Made by a program: the position numbers and the translations under genes | The notes under the pieces: generated by a model | What the model was told of the DNA's origin: nothing | The model's database searches: none | The model's input: the letters and a program-made list of their open reading frames with translations, nothing else | Shown here: positions 1 to 10,307 of the stretch, piece after piece | How the letters are laid out: every line of letters begins with the position of its first letter | How positions within the stretch are numbered: the stretch's first letter is position 1 | From: Knufia peltigerae | Lineage: Eukaryota; Ascomycota; Eurotiomycetes; Chaetothyriales; Trichomeriaceae | NCBI GenBank assembly: GCA_030247855.1 | Contig: JAPDRN010000033.1 | Coordinates: 186,001-250,000, forward strand | Direction of reading: 5' to 3' | DNA length: 64,000 bases

Positions 1-137
1 ACCGGACTTCCACGGGACAAGTACTATGATCTTATGGCTCTCTGCAATTTGTCTTTCGCATCTAATTGAGGAAGGCAGATATCGGACCAAGACATCCAAA
101 GCCACGCTTTGAACCAAACAGAAGCCTTTCAACACCT

Positions 138-1890
138 CTATGTAACCCTCTCCACTGTCTGTACCTCTTGAATATCCACATTTTTCTCCTGAGTGTTGAG
201 GTGGCCAGTCTTTCCTTCTGCCGCAGCTTCAAATTCGGCTTTCTCCTGCTCAGTTGCTCCGTAGTAATGGATAGCGACCTGTTCGCCAAATTGAGCACTG
301 ATGTCTTCGAGAGATCTTCCCTTGGTTTCAGGGCACATAAAGTACACGAAGACGAGGTGGAAGAATGTCGGAACGATGAAAACAATGAAGAACTTCCATC
401 CGATGTTGTTGAGTGCGGTTGGACCAGCGACAAGGATAATGATATCTGCGAGGTAAAGTCCTGCGATTGAGAAAGTGGTTCCTTGAGAGCGGATGTGGTT
501 AGGGAAAATCTCAGAGACGTAGAGGAATTGGCTCTAGAGAATCAATCGTCAGTAGGGCAACACAACAAGAGATCAATCAAGCTGACGTACCGCGTCCATG
601 AAGGTACTCCAGAATGGAGTGATGAAGAGAAAGATGAAGAAGATGGCCGCGTTCTGACCCGCACGGTTGTCGGTCCCCAGGAAGACAGCCTGTAGTGCAG
701 CTTCACATATAAGGCATACGAGAATACCGCTCAGGCCGATCAGCATGAACAATCGTCTTCCAAACTTTTCGACAAAGAAGGCACAGAAAAGATTTCCCGG
801 GAAGGTGCTTGTGAGCCACAAGCACGTCAACAGGAGAGGCCAATAGGATGTCATGCCGAGAGACTGATACAGAATGATACCATAGTTGGCGATGACCAGG
901 ACCCCGGTGAACTGGTTGTTCCACATGACCATGAAACCAATCAATGCTCGCTTCCGGTTCGCGGGAGTCTTGAACAGCTCGAACCTTGAGGTGTTTGCCG
1001 CCATGTGATGGTCCAGTTCTGTTTGCTTTTGGAGTTGATAGAATTCCCTCCGTGCAAGTGTGCTCTCGGCATCTTCTTTAGTCTTGTGTAGGCGGATCAA
1101 AACCTCCAGGGCTTCCTCGCTACGGCCCTTCAGCATCAGCCATCGAGGGCTGTACGGTAACCAGAAGGATCCTAGTACGAGGAAGAGAGCCGGTGCCATC
1201 TGGAAAGCAATCGGGAATCTCCATGGAAACGTTGAGGTTGAGCCTCCGGAAGTCATGAAGGATACGCCAAAGCTGATCCATGCTTGAAGCGAATAGCCGA
1301 CTGCGAACATGACGCCCTGGGAGATATGTGTTAATCGGTATCCAAGAGAACCGAGCTGAATGATACTCACATGCATGGACACCATGAAGCCTCGAGACTC
1401 TGGTGTACTGACCTCTGCCTGGTAGATCGGGATGATAGCAACAAGGGTTCCAATTCCCAAGCCATTGATGATACGACCAGCAGTGAACATGCCGGTGTTG
1501 ACAGACCCTGCACACAATGCTGCACCAATTATAAGAACTAGAGCTCCGCCTTGAATGGTGGCCCTGCGGCTATACTTGTCGGCGAAGTACGACGACGCAA
1601 TTGCACCAATAGCTGAACCGGCAGCATTGACACCTGTGTTCGCAGTCAGTTAGATGCGCTTTCTCTAGAACTCGAATTCGACCTTGGTACGTACCATTGA
1701 AAGCGCCAATCCATCCGGCCGTTACAGAGTATCCAGGCTCCCCGGCTGCTGCAAGGCCGAGGCTTTTATAGAAGGAAGGTTGCCCAATCGTGCTGCCAAT
1801 AATGGCCATGCCATAGGAGCAAGCTGTTGATCCAAGTGCGACATAGATAACCACGAGCAGGTTGAAAGCATTGGGAATGAGCTTGCCCAT
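138..1890 (-). CDS. MFS sugar (hexose-type) transporter
   Basis: Twelve-helix proton/sugar porter of the fungal MFS sugar family, expected in the plasma membrane. Four exons (1890-1695, 1633-1371, 1316-591, 533-138) join in frame to 526 residues, the usual family length. Visible family marks are the N-terminal start MGKLIPNAFN, the loop motif KYSRRA after helix 2, the PYSPRW loop after helix 6, KFGRR in the central repeat and PETKGRSLEDI before the hydrophilic tail. All three introns have GT and AG ends. The chosen start is the first ATG before the hydrophobic first helix; an in-frame reading continues upstream but has no family similarity. The substrate cannot be read from sequence. It is separated by about 2.3 kb from the divergent lactate dehydrogenase-like gene. 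Family assignment is secure. Confidence 0.9.
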
Positions 1891-4154
1891 CGTGACTACG
1901 CAGGTCTGATCTGGCAGACCGATAATGCTCCTGGCAGCCGAGTGTTTTGTGATGAATTTGAAACGAGTTGCGGGAGAGACTGGGGAAGGGATTAAATACC
2001 GATGTTTCTCACCAGTATACAATCTGGTCATTTACCCCAGACTAATCGTATTGGGACGATTTCCTCGGTTACCAGGCGACTTAAGCAAGGATAGAAAATA
2101 CGATGAAAGAGGCAAGCTGACGAGTGCTGACTCGAACCTTGTTGACTCTGTCACGAGTAGACTAATCTAGCCAAGCACGAGTCGAACCCAATATCTTGTT
2201 CAGAAAGTCTAGTCAAATCGGGTTCTAGCCCTCGGTTATCGATCCTGGGACGTTGGGTCTGAGTAGCCAGAGCAAGACATGGGGAAGCCCAGACCTGTAT
2301 CGATTTCTGTGGTCTGGAGGCGAATTATGGCCTCGTTGTTGATGTGCCCCAACCGCTGCAACTCCTTTGTGCCTTCTATCCCTCGTTGCCCACCGTTGAT
2401 CTTGTCGCACTCACCATGAAATCAGGCACTCAAGACGTAGCTGCATGTACTCGGTCTGGTTATAAAGCACTGTTCCGTCGTAACAAAGGTACAATCTCGA
2501 TCTTTGTGAGCAAGGGTACAATTGAACAGTTAGCCGAACGTCCCTTCTTGTGACCGGTACCGTAGAACTGGTCACTATCAGTCCGTGATAGAACTATCCC
2601 AGCCCGCATTACTGAAGCGTCGGTTCCGAAAAATGTTAACCCATGACCGGATTTGACCCAGTTTCAGTTCCTGCTCCTGACATAGCAAACCACTTGATTG
2701 CGCCACGGAGAGAGATACTGGGAAGTTCTTGACTATTTCAGGATGGTAAAGTCTTGTCTCGCCAGGGGGGGAGGAACTATAAGTACGCCCAGACCGCGCC
2801 GCCCAGCCTGTCTGAATAAGCTAGCGATAAGTGGATTGGGCTTTTAGGGTCTCCACCAGTAAAACTCCTCGGATTATCCCCATTGTAATTGTGGAGGGGA
2901 GCTCGCTACGCCTAGGCCAACGCTATTCCCAGGGTACCCAGAGGCCTCATGGGCACTACCCCGCGCATTGGGACCTTCTTCCCCCGAGGTTATGGTAGAA
3001 TTTCCCCGCGTTTCGCTAGGTCGTCCGAGATTCATGTATCAGGCAACTCTTCGTGAGCCTGGGGATGTCTCGATCGCAGTAGTGTCGGCAGCTCTGCTCT
3101 AAACTGTCCCCACGATAGCAAGAGCAAGGATTTCACGGATGACCCATTCGGGAAATGAAATACAGCACTTGTCGCATTCACACTGGCGGCTTGATGTGTT
3201 GGTATTATCTTCTCCCCATTGCACACTTCCACCATCGCTCTCGATAGTACGATGATTGAATGGTCGTAGCTAGGAGACACTGCCTGAAAATAGATCTTAA
3301 GCTGAGCGTCGCAAATTATCTTCTTCCGCCCGTCAGCGTCGAGCAGCCTTTATGCATTACTTTCGAGCATCAAGTCGTATTCCCCGCGTAATCTCCTCGT
3401 AGTAGAACAACTAGGGGAATTGTCTGTCACCAACATGCTACACTTTCGTAGTCGTGTTTTCGCCTTATATCTTCGCAGGAGTTTTACAGTCATCGTTTTC
3501 AGTTACAGGACCGAGAAGCTCTTCCTATAACAGGAACGACAATATGTACGGAAGAGCATAGAATGAACCTTCATATGGCCAGTACATTGCGGAAGATCCT
3601 TCTACCGCTTAGGGTGATATGATGGACTAGGAAGACGGGCAGGTCACGCTGGAGTATGCAGCTTTGTGCCATGTGCATCTTCTCTGGTGTGTAAACTCCG
3701 TTCACTCCGACTTAGGTACATCCGAAGACTTCCGACTTCCAACGTGGTCTGATAATCAGCCCTTGAGAAAATCAAGTGTCATCACCAAGACACTACTACC
3801 TAAGGTGACGATTGAATATCAGAGCAAATCACGACATGATCATTCAATGTATAGCAATGCTTTTCCGCTGTCATCAATCTGTGATCGCCTTGATGCAAGG
3901 GTTTGGGGAGTGAACGTATAAGGATGCATCCAAGAAATCCGCGCATTGTCGTAAGCATAGACAATCACACCACCATGCTGTAGAGTATGTAGCAGTATGG
4001 TCATTTTGCCCCCCAAACAACCGCTGATCTGAGTCTCCATCCAGTGCAAAGCTCACAGTGCAGTCTATTAATTTCTGGCAAATCTCCCGCACGCGAAGAA
4101 GTAGCTGAACTGTGATAATGCCGTTTGGATGATCAGTTTGTGCATCGAATTCTG
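1891..4154. other. intergenic region, 2.3 kb, no supported gene
   Basis: Long non-coding stretch between two divergent genes, so it should hold both promoters. The open frames inside are short, overlap one another on both strands and resemble no protein I know. I saw no RNA gene and no long repeat. Confidence 0.5.
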
Positions 4155-5234
4155 ATGGCCAGCATGACGTCAAAAGTTGCCATTATTGGCATTGGTCAGG
4201 TCGGAGCTGCCACCGCTTATGCAATACTGCAACGCTCATTGTGCTCCGAGTTGATTATTGTCGACACAAAGACGAGTCTTCGAGAAGCTCAAGTGCTCGA
4301 TCTTTCAGATGCATCTTGTTGCGAGGGCAGCGATACTCAGGTGCGGATCGGCAGCTACCACGAGGCTGGCCAATGTGATATTGTGATTATCACAGCAGAT
4401 TCAAGACGGACAATCGGTGAGTAGTATGAAGATGTAATGCAAGTAGGGTGCGGCAGATTGGTGATGTTGACTATTCTTGGGCAGGGGAGACTACAATTCA
4501 GTCGCTTGAACGGAAGAATGCAAACCTTCGCACCATGATTGATGGAATGAAGCCATTCAACCAGAAGACAATTCTTCTGATCGTTTCCACCCCAGTCGAT
4601 ATCCTGACATCCGTTGCGCAGAGAATTTCTGGTTTGCCAACACATCAAGTAATAGGACTGGGCACTGCTCTTGATTCAGTGCGTCTTCGCAAAATAATAT
4701 CCGGAAAACTTCACGTACGTTTTTGTCCCTCCTGTTCATCTTTGACACCCAGCTCCATCTAACATTCTTCTCCAGCTTGCTAGCAAGGAAGTCAAAACAT
4801 ATGTTTTGGGCGAGCATGGAAGCTTTCAATTCGTGCCATTGTCCTGCGTCTCAATCCATGGGCAACCATTGACTGGAGCAATGCTGCCGAAAAAGATCGA
4901 TCTGGCAGGTGTAGCTGAAGAATGTAAGCACGAAGCGGATCGTATCGTTCAGGCAAAAGGCTCAATCGCCTTTGGGGTAGGCTCGGTTGTGGCAGACATT
5001 TGTTCCTCAGTCCTTTTGAATAGGCGTGACACCTGGAGTGTCAGCCATTATCAGAAGGACCTTGATTGTTGCTTAAGCCTGCCGGCTCTTATTGGGAGAA
5101 AGGGAATTGGGCTGACGGTGGAGCTACCGTTAACTGCAGAAGACAAGGTACATCTGGCGAAATCAGGAACTTCTATCAAGGAACGAGTCAATTGGTTATT
5201 GTCAGGAGAAGAAGTTAGCGGGATGACAATGTAA
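4155..5234 (+). CDS. L-lactate dehydrogenase-like protein
   Basis: NAD-dependent 2-hydroxyacid dehydrogenase of the lactate/malate dehydrogenase family, expected in the cytosol and interconverting pyruvate and lactate. Three exons (4155-4416, 4485-4714, 4776-5234) give 316 residues, the normal family size. The Rossmann motif GIGQVG lies at residues 12-17, an acidic residue ends strand beta 2 (IIVDTK), the substrate-arginine region reads LDSVRLR and the catalytic histidine is in LGEHG. The usual GARQKPGE mobile loop is changed to DSRRTIGE, so the substrate-specificity residue differs from textbook LDH and another 2-oxoacid is possible. ATG 4155 was chosen; ATG 4164 would also work. It converges with the PEP synthase gene, with 109 bp between stops. 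Confidence 0.82.
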
Positions 5235-5343
5235 TTTGCTGGGAGTTATTTCAACATAGTAGCAGGCGAAGCTTTTGAATCATAACATGCGGTGTGCTCC
5301 AATTACTATACTAACTATTTTAATAGCATTAAAGGCTCAATAA

Positions 5344-7734
5344 TTAGATGGCCTTTCCGTTCTCACTTGAAAAGACATGTTTCTTAACTTCCAAGAAGCT
5401 GTCAGGGCTAACCGAGATAGAAGTAATGCCGCAACCAACGAGGAAAGCTGCGAATTCAGGGTGGTTACTGGGAGCTTGCCCGCAAAGCCCGATCTTTCGG
5501 CCAGCTTTGTTAGACTCGGCTATGACGGTTGAAATCATCCACTTGACGGCCTTGTCTTGTTCGTCGAAAAGATCTGCGAGCTCGGAAGAATCGCGGTCGA
5601 CTCCCAGTGTCAGCTGTGTCAAGTCGTTGGAGCCAATGCTGAAACCGTCAAAGTATTTGGTGAATTCCCCAGCCATGATAACGTTCGATGGAATTTCGCA
5701 CATCACGTAGACTTGTAACCCGTTCTCGCCTCGCTTCAGCCCGTGATCGGCCATGACCTGTAGAACCTTCGCGGCCTCGCCGACTGTACGGCAGAAAGGG
5801 ACCATGACGACGGCATTAGTGAAACCCATGTCTTCTCGAAGTCGCTTGAGAGCTTTACATTCGAGAGCAAATCCCTCTTTGTATCGTGGTGAATAGTACC
5901 TGGAAGCGCCGCGAAAACCTAACATTGGGTTCTCTTCTTTCGGTTCGAACTCTGCTCCTCCGATGAGATTGGCGTACTCATTCGTTTTGAAATCGCTCAA
6001 ACGTATAATTGCAGGCTTGGGATAGACAGCAGCACAGAGACAAGCAAGTCCACGTGCAAGTTTGTCTACGAAATACTCGGGTTTATCAGGATAGCCTTGG
6101 GTGAGGCTGGTGATTTTCTTTACGGCCTCTTCATCTTTGAGTCGGTCAAAGCGAACAAGTGCCATGGGGTGTACTTGTATATGATTGCTGATGACGAATT
6201 CCATGCGTGCAAGGCCAATTCCGTCCGCCGGCAGCCGCCACCATCGGTAGGCGGCAGCAGGGTTTGCAAGATTCAACATGATCTTCGTTCGAGTCGAGGA
6301 AATACTCGCAACGTCGAGTTCTTTTGTCGTGATCTCAGCCTTGCCTTCGTAGACAAAGCCTTCATCTCCCTCGGCGCAGGAGACAGTTGCGTCTTGGCCG
6401 GTATGGAGAAGATATGTCGCATTGCGTGCGCCAACGACGGCAGGAACTCCGAGCTCACGACTCACAATAGCAGCATGGGAGGTACGGCCTCCATGGTCGG
6501 TGATGATTGCAGCCGCGCGCTTCATTATAGGCACCCAATCTGGATCGGTAGTTTCGGTCACCAGAATTGATCCATCAATGAACTTGTCAATGTCCTTTGC
6601 ACTCTCAATGAGACAGAGGCGGCCCGAAACTGCTGCCTCACCAACCGACAGCCCTGAAATCAGCACCCGTCCTTTCTTTCCCACCTTGTATGTCTTGAAG
6701 ACGCCAGCTTCTCGTCGCGCCTGCACTGTCTCTGGTCGTGCCTGGACTACAAATAACTGATCCGTGCAGCCATCTTTGGCCCACTCAATATCCATCGCAC
6801 AGCCATAGTGTTGCTCAATTATGACTGCCCAGCGGGCCAGTTGGAGGATTTCAACATCATTGAGCACAAACGATGCTCGTTCATGCTTTGAAGTAGGCAC
6901 GTTACGAACCGGCATATGCTCATCGCCATATATCATCTTGATATCTTTCTCGCCCCGCTTTTTCTCAACGATGGGAACACAGTCGGGGCTGGTTAGGAGT
7001 GGCTTGAAAACCTGGTACTCATCTGGATCGACGGCACCTTGTACAACATTCTCGCCAAGGCCCCACGCAGCGTTTATGAGCACGATCTTGTTGAAGCCAC
7101 TCTCAGTGTCTATGGAAAACATGACACCGGAACCACCTCGATCAGATCGAACCATTTGTTGCACTCCGATCGAAAGGGCTACCTTCATGTGGTCGAAGCC
7201 CCTGGTTTGGCGGTAGCTGATGGCTCGATCTGTGAACAAGGAGGCATAGCACCGTCGACATGCGTTTAGCAAGGCCTGCTCGCCCCTGATGTTGAGAAAT
7301 GTCTCTTGCTGGCCAGCAAAACTTGCATCCGGTAGATCTTCCGCGGTCGCACTCGAGCGAACAGCTACACTGAGGTCTTTGGCTTTGGCTGTCTCGGAGA
7401 GTTCACGGTACGCCGATTTGATGGCATCAGCGGCGTCTTTTGGCCAGTCGCCTCGGAGGAACTGATTTCGAATTTCTTTTCCAGCTTCCGGCAGGCTTGC
7501 TTTTCCAGATTGCCAGTCCGCAATCAGCTTACCAACCTTGTCTCGGATTTGATTAGCCTCGAGATAGTACCAGTATGTGTCCGCAGTCGTTGCGAAGCCA
7601 GATGGCACTGTAATTCCTCTCCCGGCCAATGTGCTGATCATCTCTCCAAGAGACGAATTCTTTCCGCCAACGGAAGCAACATCCTGTCGTCTCAGATACT
7701 CAAATTTACGCACGAATACTGGTGACTCTTTCAT
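5344..7734 (-). CDS. ppsA: phosphoenolpyruvate synthase (pyruvate, water dikinase)
   Basis: Converts pyruvate, ATP and water to phosphoenolpyruvate, AMP and phosphate, a gluconeogenic entry step typical of bacteria and archaea. The single uninterrupted frame encodes 796 residues, almost the length of bacterial PpsA. An N-terminal ATP-grasp/PPDK-type nucleotide domain (GGKNSSLGEM, residues 23-32; SVAVRSSATAEDLPDASFAG near 122-141) is followed by the swivelling phosphohistidine domain, with GGRTSHAAI placing the carrier histidine at about 420. The C-terminal PEP/pyruvate barrel ends with the catalytic-cysteine motif GLCGQAPS. All key motifs are intact. The absence of introns contrasts with most neighbours and fits acquisition from bacteria, though that is inference. 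It converges with a lactate dehydrogenase-like gene, suggesting a lactate-pyruvate-PEP route. Confidence 0.94.
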   Translation of the reverse strand: MKESPVFVRKFEYLRRQDVASVGGKNSSLGEMISTLAGRGITVPSGFATTADTYWYYLEANQIRDKVGKLIADWQSGKASLPEAGKEIRNQFLRGDWPKDAADAIKSAYRELSETAKAKDLSVAVRSSATAEDLPDASFAGQQETFLNIRGEQALLNACRRCYASLFTDRAISYRQTRGFDHMKVALSIGVQQMVRSDRGGSGVMFSIDTESGFNKIVLINAAWGLGENVVQGAVDPDEYQVFKPLLTSPDCVPIVEKKRGEKDIKMIYGDEHMPVRNVPTSKHERASFVLNDVEILQLARWAVIIEQHYGCAMDIEWAKDGCTDQLFVVQARPETVQARREAGVFKTYKVGKKGRVLISGLSVGEAAVSGRLCLIESAKDIDKFIDGSILVTETTDPDWVPIMKRAAAIITDHGGRTSHAAIVSRELGVPAVVGARNATYLLHTGQDATVSCAEGDEGFVYEGKAEITTKELDVASISSTRTKIMLNLANPAAAYRWWRLPADGIGLARMEFVISNHIQVHPMALVRFDRLKDEEAVKKITSLTQGYPDKPEYFVDKLARGLACLCAAVYPKPAIIRLSDFKTNEYANLIGGAEFEPKEENPMLGFRGASRYYSPRYKEGFALECKALKRLREDMGFTNAVVMVPFCRTVGEAAKVLQVMADHGLKRGENGLQVYVMCEIPSNVIMAGEFTKYFDGFSIGSNDLTQLTLGVDRDSSELADLFDEQDKAVKWMISTVIAESNKAGRKIGLCGQAPSNHPEFAAFLVGCGITSISVSPDSFLEVKKHVFSSENGKAI

Positions 7735-9470
7735 TATGGTTGTGTAATTCGAAAGTTAAGATTAGTATCGACAGCTCACAAAAAGAACTTCAGTCACTTA
7801 TCTTGGGACTATAACTTGTGAACAGTCCTAGGCTTGTTGGATGATTCGGCTATTGTATATCGAGGCCTGGCATGCAGGATGCCAATGGAGCTCGTGGTTT
7901 CGTTCATGACGCTGTTGCCAACCTCGATCGTGAGTGGTCGCACGCAAATCAGGTGAGAATCGCGAGTTACAGCGGAATGAGGCGGACAAGTGGCTCTGGT
8001 GGCGCTTCGCCATCAGACCACTAGAAAATCCCACCAGTCTTCTTTGAGTAGGTCCACGAGGCCAGTACTCGTTGATAGATGGCATGCTTCGTCCCGCGGC
8101 AGTGTCGAGCTGCATGTGATATGTGTTTGAAGTACCCTTGCGGAGAAACTTTAGGATAATCGAAATAGCAAAGCAGCAAAAGCTTACCATAGCGATCCCA
8201 TCTCTGTCAACTTCTGTGAGAAGGCATCTTTCGGCTGCAGCTAGCAGATCCTTCTTGACAGGCAGCTCGTCTGCTTTATGAAGGACGGCTGTTGCTGAAC
8301 CTCTTCGGGTCAAAGTGTTCTACCGCCAATGTTCGAGTTACGTAATCAGACGCAGCCTAAGGAACCGCCGTGCTGATTGATTGTGGTTGTTCGCATTGCA
8401 AGCGTGATTGGAGACCTTTAGGCGGTCGAAGAGCTACCTCCGAGGTCAATCGAAGATCTCACGGGCATATCGGTACAGAAATCCTTTCATGCACTAAACA
8501 GTACCCAAAAGGACGAATCACTCAAATTTTCGCTATTATTGGCCATCTCATCTGCATTGATTCCAGGCAGCGCAACAATATTCACCGTTGGTCTCTTGCA
8601 TATTGGACCACGATAGACAGTCACATGATGAAGTAGTGAGTAGATCTGATAGCCATGTTGAGACAAGATGACTAGATTTGGACATTACAAGTTGGAGACT
8701 TGTTGAAAAAATGAAACAAATATTCGCTGCATATGTGCAAAATGACCTACAGCCAGGGTCCCCGCCCAGTCAACATACATGGAAAAATGATACAAGTCAG
8801 TAAATTCCCTTGTGGATTGAATCCGCACGGAGTAACCCTGCATAGTAGGCACAATAAGGCCCATCATACAGGGTACAACGACCGGAACCTGTTTCAACTT
8901 GGCAAATACTACGATTTTTCTCATCATGTTTTTCTAGTTGGGGGTCTAGACCTGCCAAGATCAGGCGTTACAGAGCACATAAATTCAGAACTAGTTTGAT
9001 TGAAGTCTTTGATCATTCATGGGGGTGAAGAGCACGCACAGACATACTTTGCAGCAATAGTATGGACAGCACAGGCCTCGATTAGAGGTCTAGGCCAACG
9101 CGCCTGTCAACCGTGCACTGCGGAGGTGAGCATTTTGCACAGTAAGCACCTGAGAGTAGGACAGGAATAGTTTGACTTCGCTACGGTCCTCCTTGGAATG
9201 GTCAAATGTAGTATAGCTATGAATGCAGAGGTCGTAGCACGAACGCTATGGAAGGAACACAGGCATTAGCGAGTAAAACTAGCAAATCCATGCAAAGCTG
9301 TGTTGGACGGGTTTCCATGAATCGAGCAGAAAGCACAAATAGATCTCATTGTTCCCACAAGTCTCCATGCTCTTTGTCATGTATATTGCATAGCTTCACA
9401 ACAAACTCGGAATATTCAACCCAGATACACGATACAACTAGTCAACCAACTCTGACTCACCACCGGTATA
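7735..9470. other. intergenic region, 1.7 kb, no firm gene
   Basis: Lies between the divergent PEP synthase and secreted-protein genes. A 161-residue minus-strand frame (7828-8313) has one stretch with protein-like composition (ERCLLTEVDRDG) followed by a GTAAG donor-like site, but I could not connect it to a full gene. It may be a gene remnant. Nothing else stood out. Confidence 0.35.
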
Positions 9471-10103
9471 ATGCATTCCTTATCTCGCTTTGCGGCTCTC
9501 CTCTCAACATTGGTGGCAGCGCTCTTGCTCCATGCCGATCCCGCTCGCGCAACGCCACTAACCTCGCACTCGGCAACTCTCGTTGCCCGGGACATCTTAT
9601 CAGACCATGGCTCTAGTTGTACTTACTGGACTGATCAAGAGCCCAATGGATACTACAGACTCAAGATCAAATGCGACAAGGTCGGTCGTGGCCTAAAGGT
9701 CGCCGCGCGTGTGTCCTTCAATAACATGATATTCGCCACTGAATGGATAGACTACAACAATCTGAACCAGGTCGTGCAGAGTGCGTCATACAACTCGGAC
9801 AGGCGGGTTGAAGATCTTAACTTCCAATGGTTCTTCGGCACGTCCGGTATGCCAGATATGGGCAACTGTAACTCTCAACTCGTCGAGGTCGAACAGATCA
9901 TCAAGAATGCCTGGTATAATTCCATGACCTGTACCGATATCAGTCCGTACCTCAAAGTTCGCGCGGTACTGGACTTGCCGGGCGCGGCCATTAATCAATA
10001 CTCGGAGTGGATTCAAACCCCTGGGACCGTCAATACTCTGGAGCGCGAATCTTGGTTTGGCAAGCCCAGTGCGTATGCTCAATGGACTGTGAGAGATGCA
10101 TGA
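9471..10103 (+). CDS. putative secreted protein, unknown function
   Basis: Not recognised as a named family. The intronless frame encodes 210 residues. The first 27 or so residues form a classical secretion signal: MHSLSR, then a run rich in Leu and Ala (FAALLSTLVAALLL), then an A-R-A-T-P cleavage region. The mature part has four cysteines (in SSCTYW, IKCDK, GNCNSQ and MTCTD), many Asn, Tyr and Trp residues and no membrane segment, consistent with two disulfides in a small extracellular protein. No enzyme motif is visible. It could be a cell-wall or effector-like protein, but nothing in the sequence proves this. The next gene lies 200 bp downstream on the opposite strand. Confidence 0.7.
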   Translation: MHSLSRFAALLSTLVAALLLHADPARATPLTSHSATLVARDILSDHGSSCTYWTDQEPNGYYRLKIKCDKVGRGLKVAARVSFNNMIFATEWIDYNNLNQVVQSASYNSDRRVEDLNFQWFFGTSGMPDMGNCNSQLVEVEQIIKNAWYNSMTCTDISPYLKVRAVLDLPGAAINQYSEWIQTPGTVNTLERESWFGKPSAYAQWTVRDA

Positions 10104-10307
10104 TTTCGAGGGCCATGGGAAGTTTCAGAGATTGGTTTCGGAGATGCATCGAGAAATCGCCGGGATAGATGGAGTTGGCGTCGACTTTCGAAGCCCAGGA
10201 ATCTCTTTTTCAGGAGCAAGAAGCATTGGCACTTTGAAAAGAATGTGACCAGTATCAGTTGCTGCGACAAGTTCAGATATGTGGCAGTACTGTCAACTGA
10301 GCTTGTG

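Noticed and set aside
62..470. Plus-strand and alternate minus-strand frames over the MFS 3' end
   Set aside because: They are other-frame readings of the transporter's last exon.
7828..8313. 161-residue minus-strand open frame with a protein-like stretch
   Set aside because: Only a short part looks coding, no complete gene could be built and no family was recognised with confidence.
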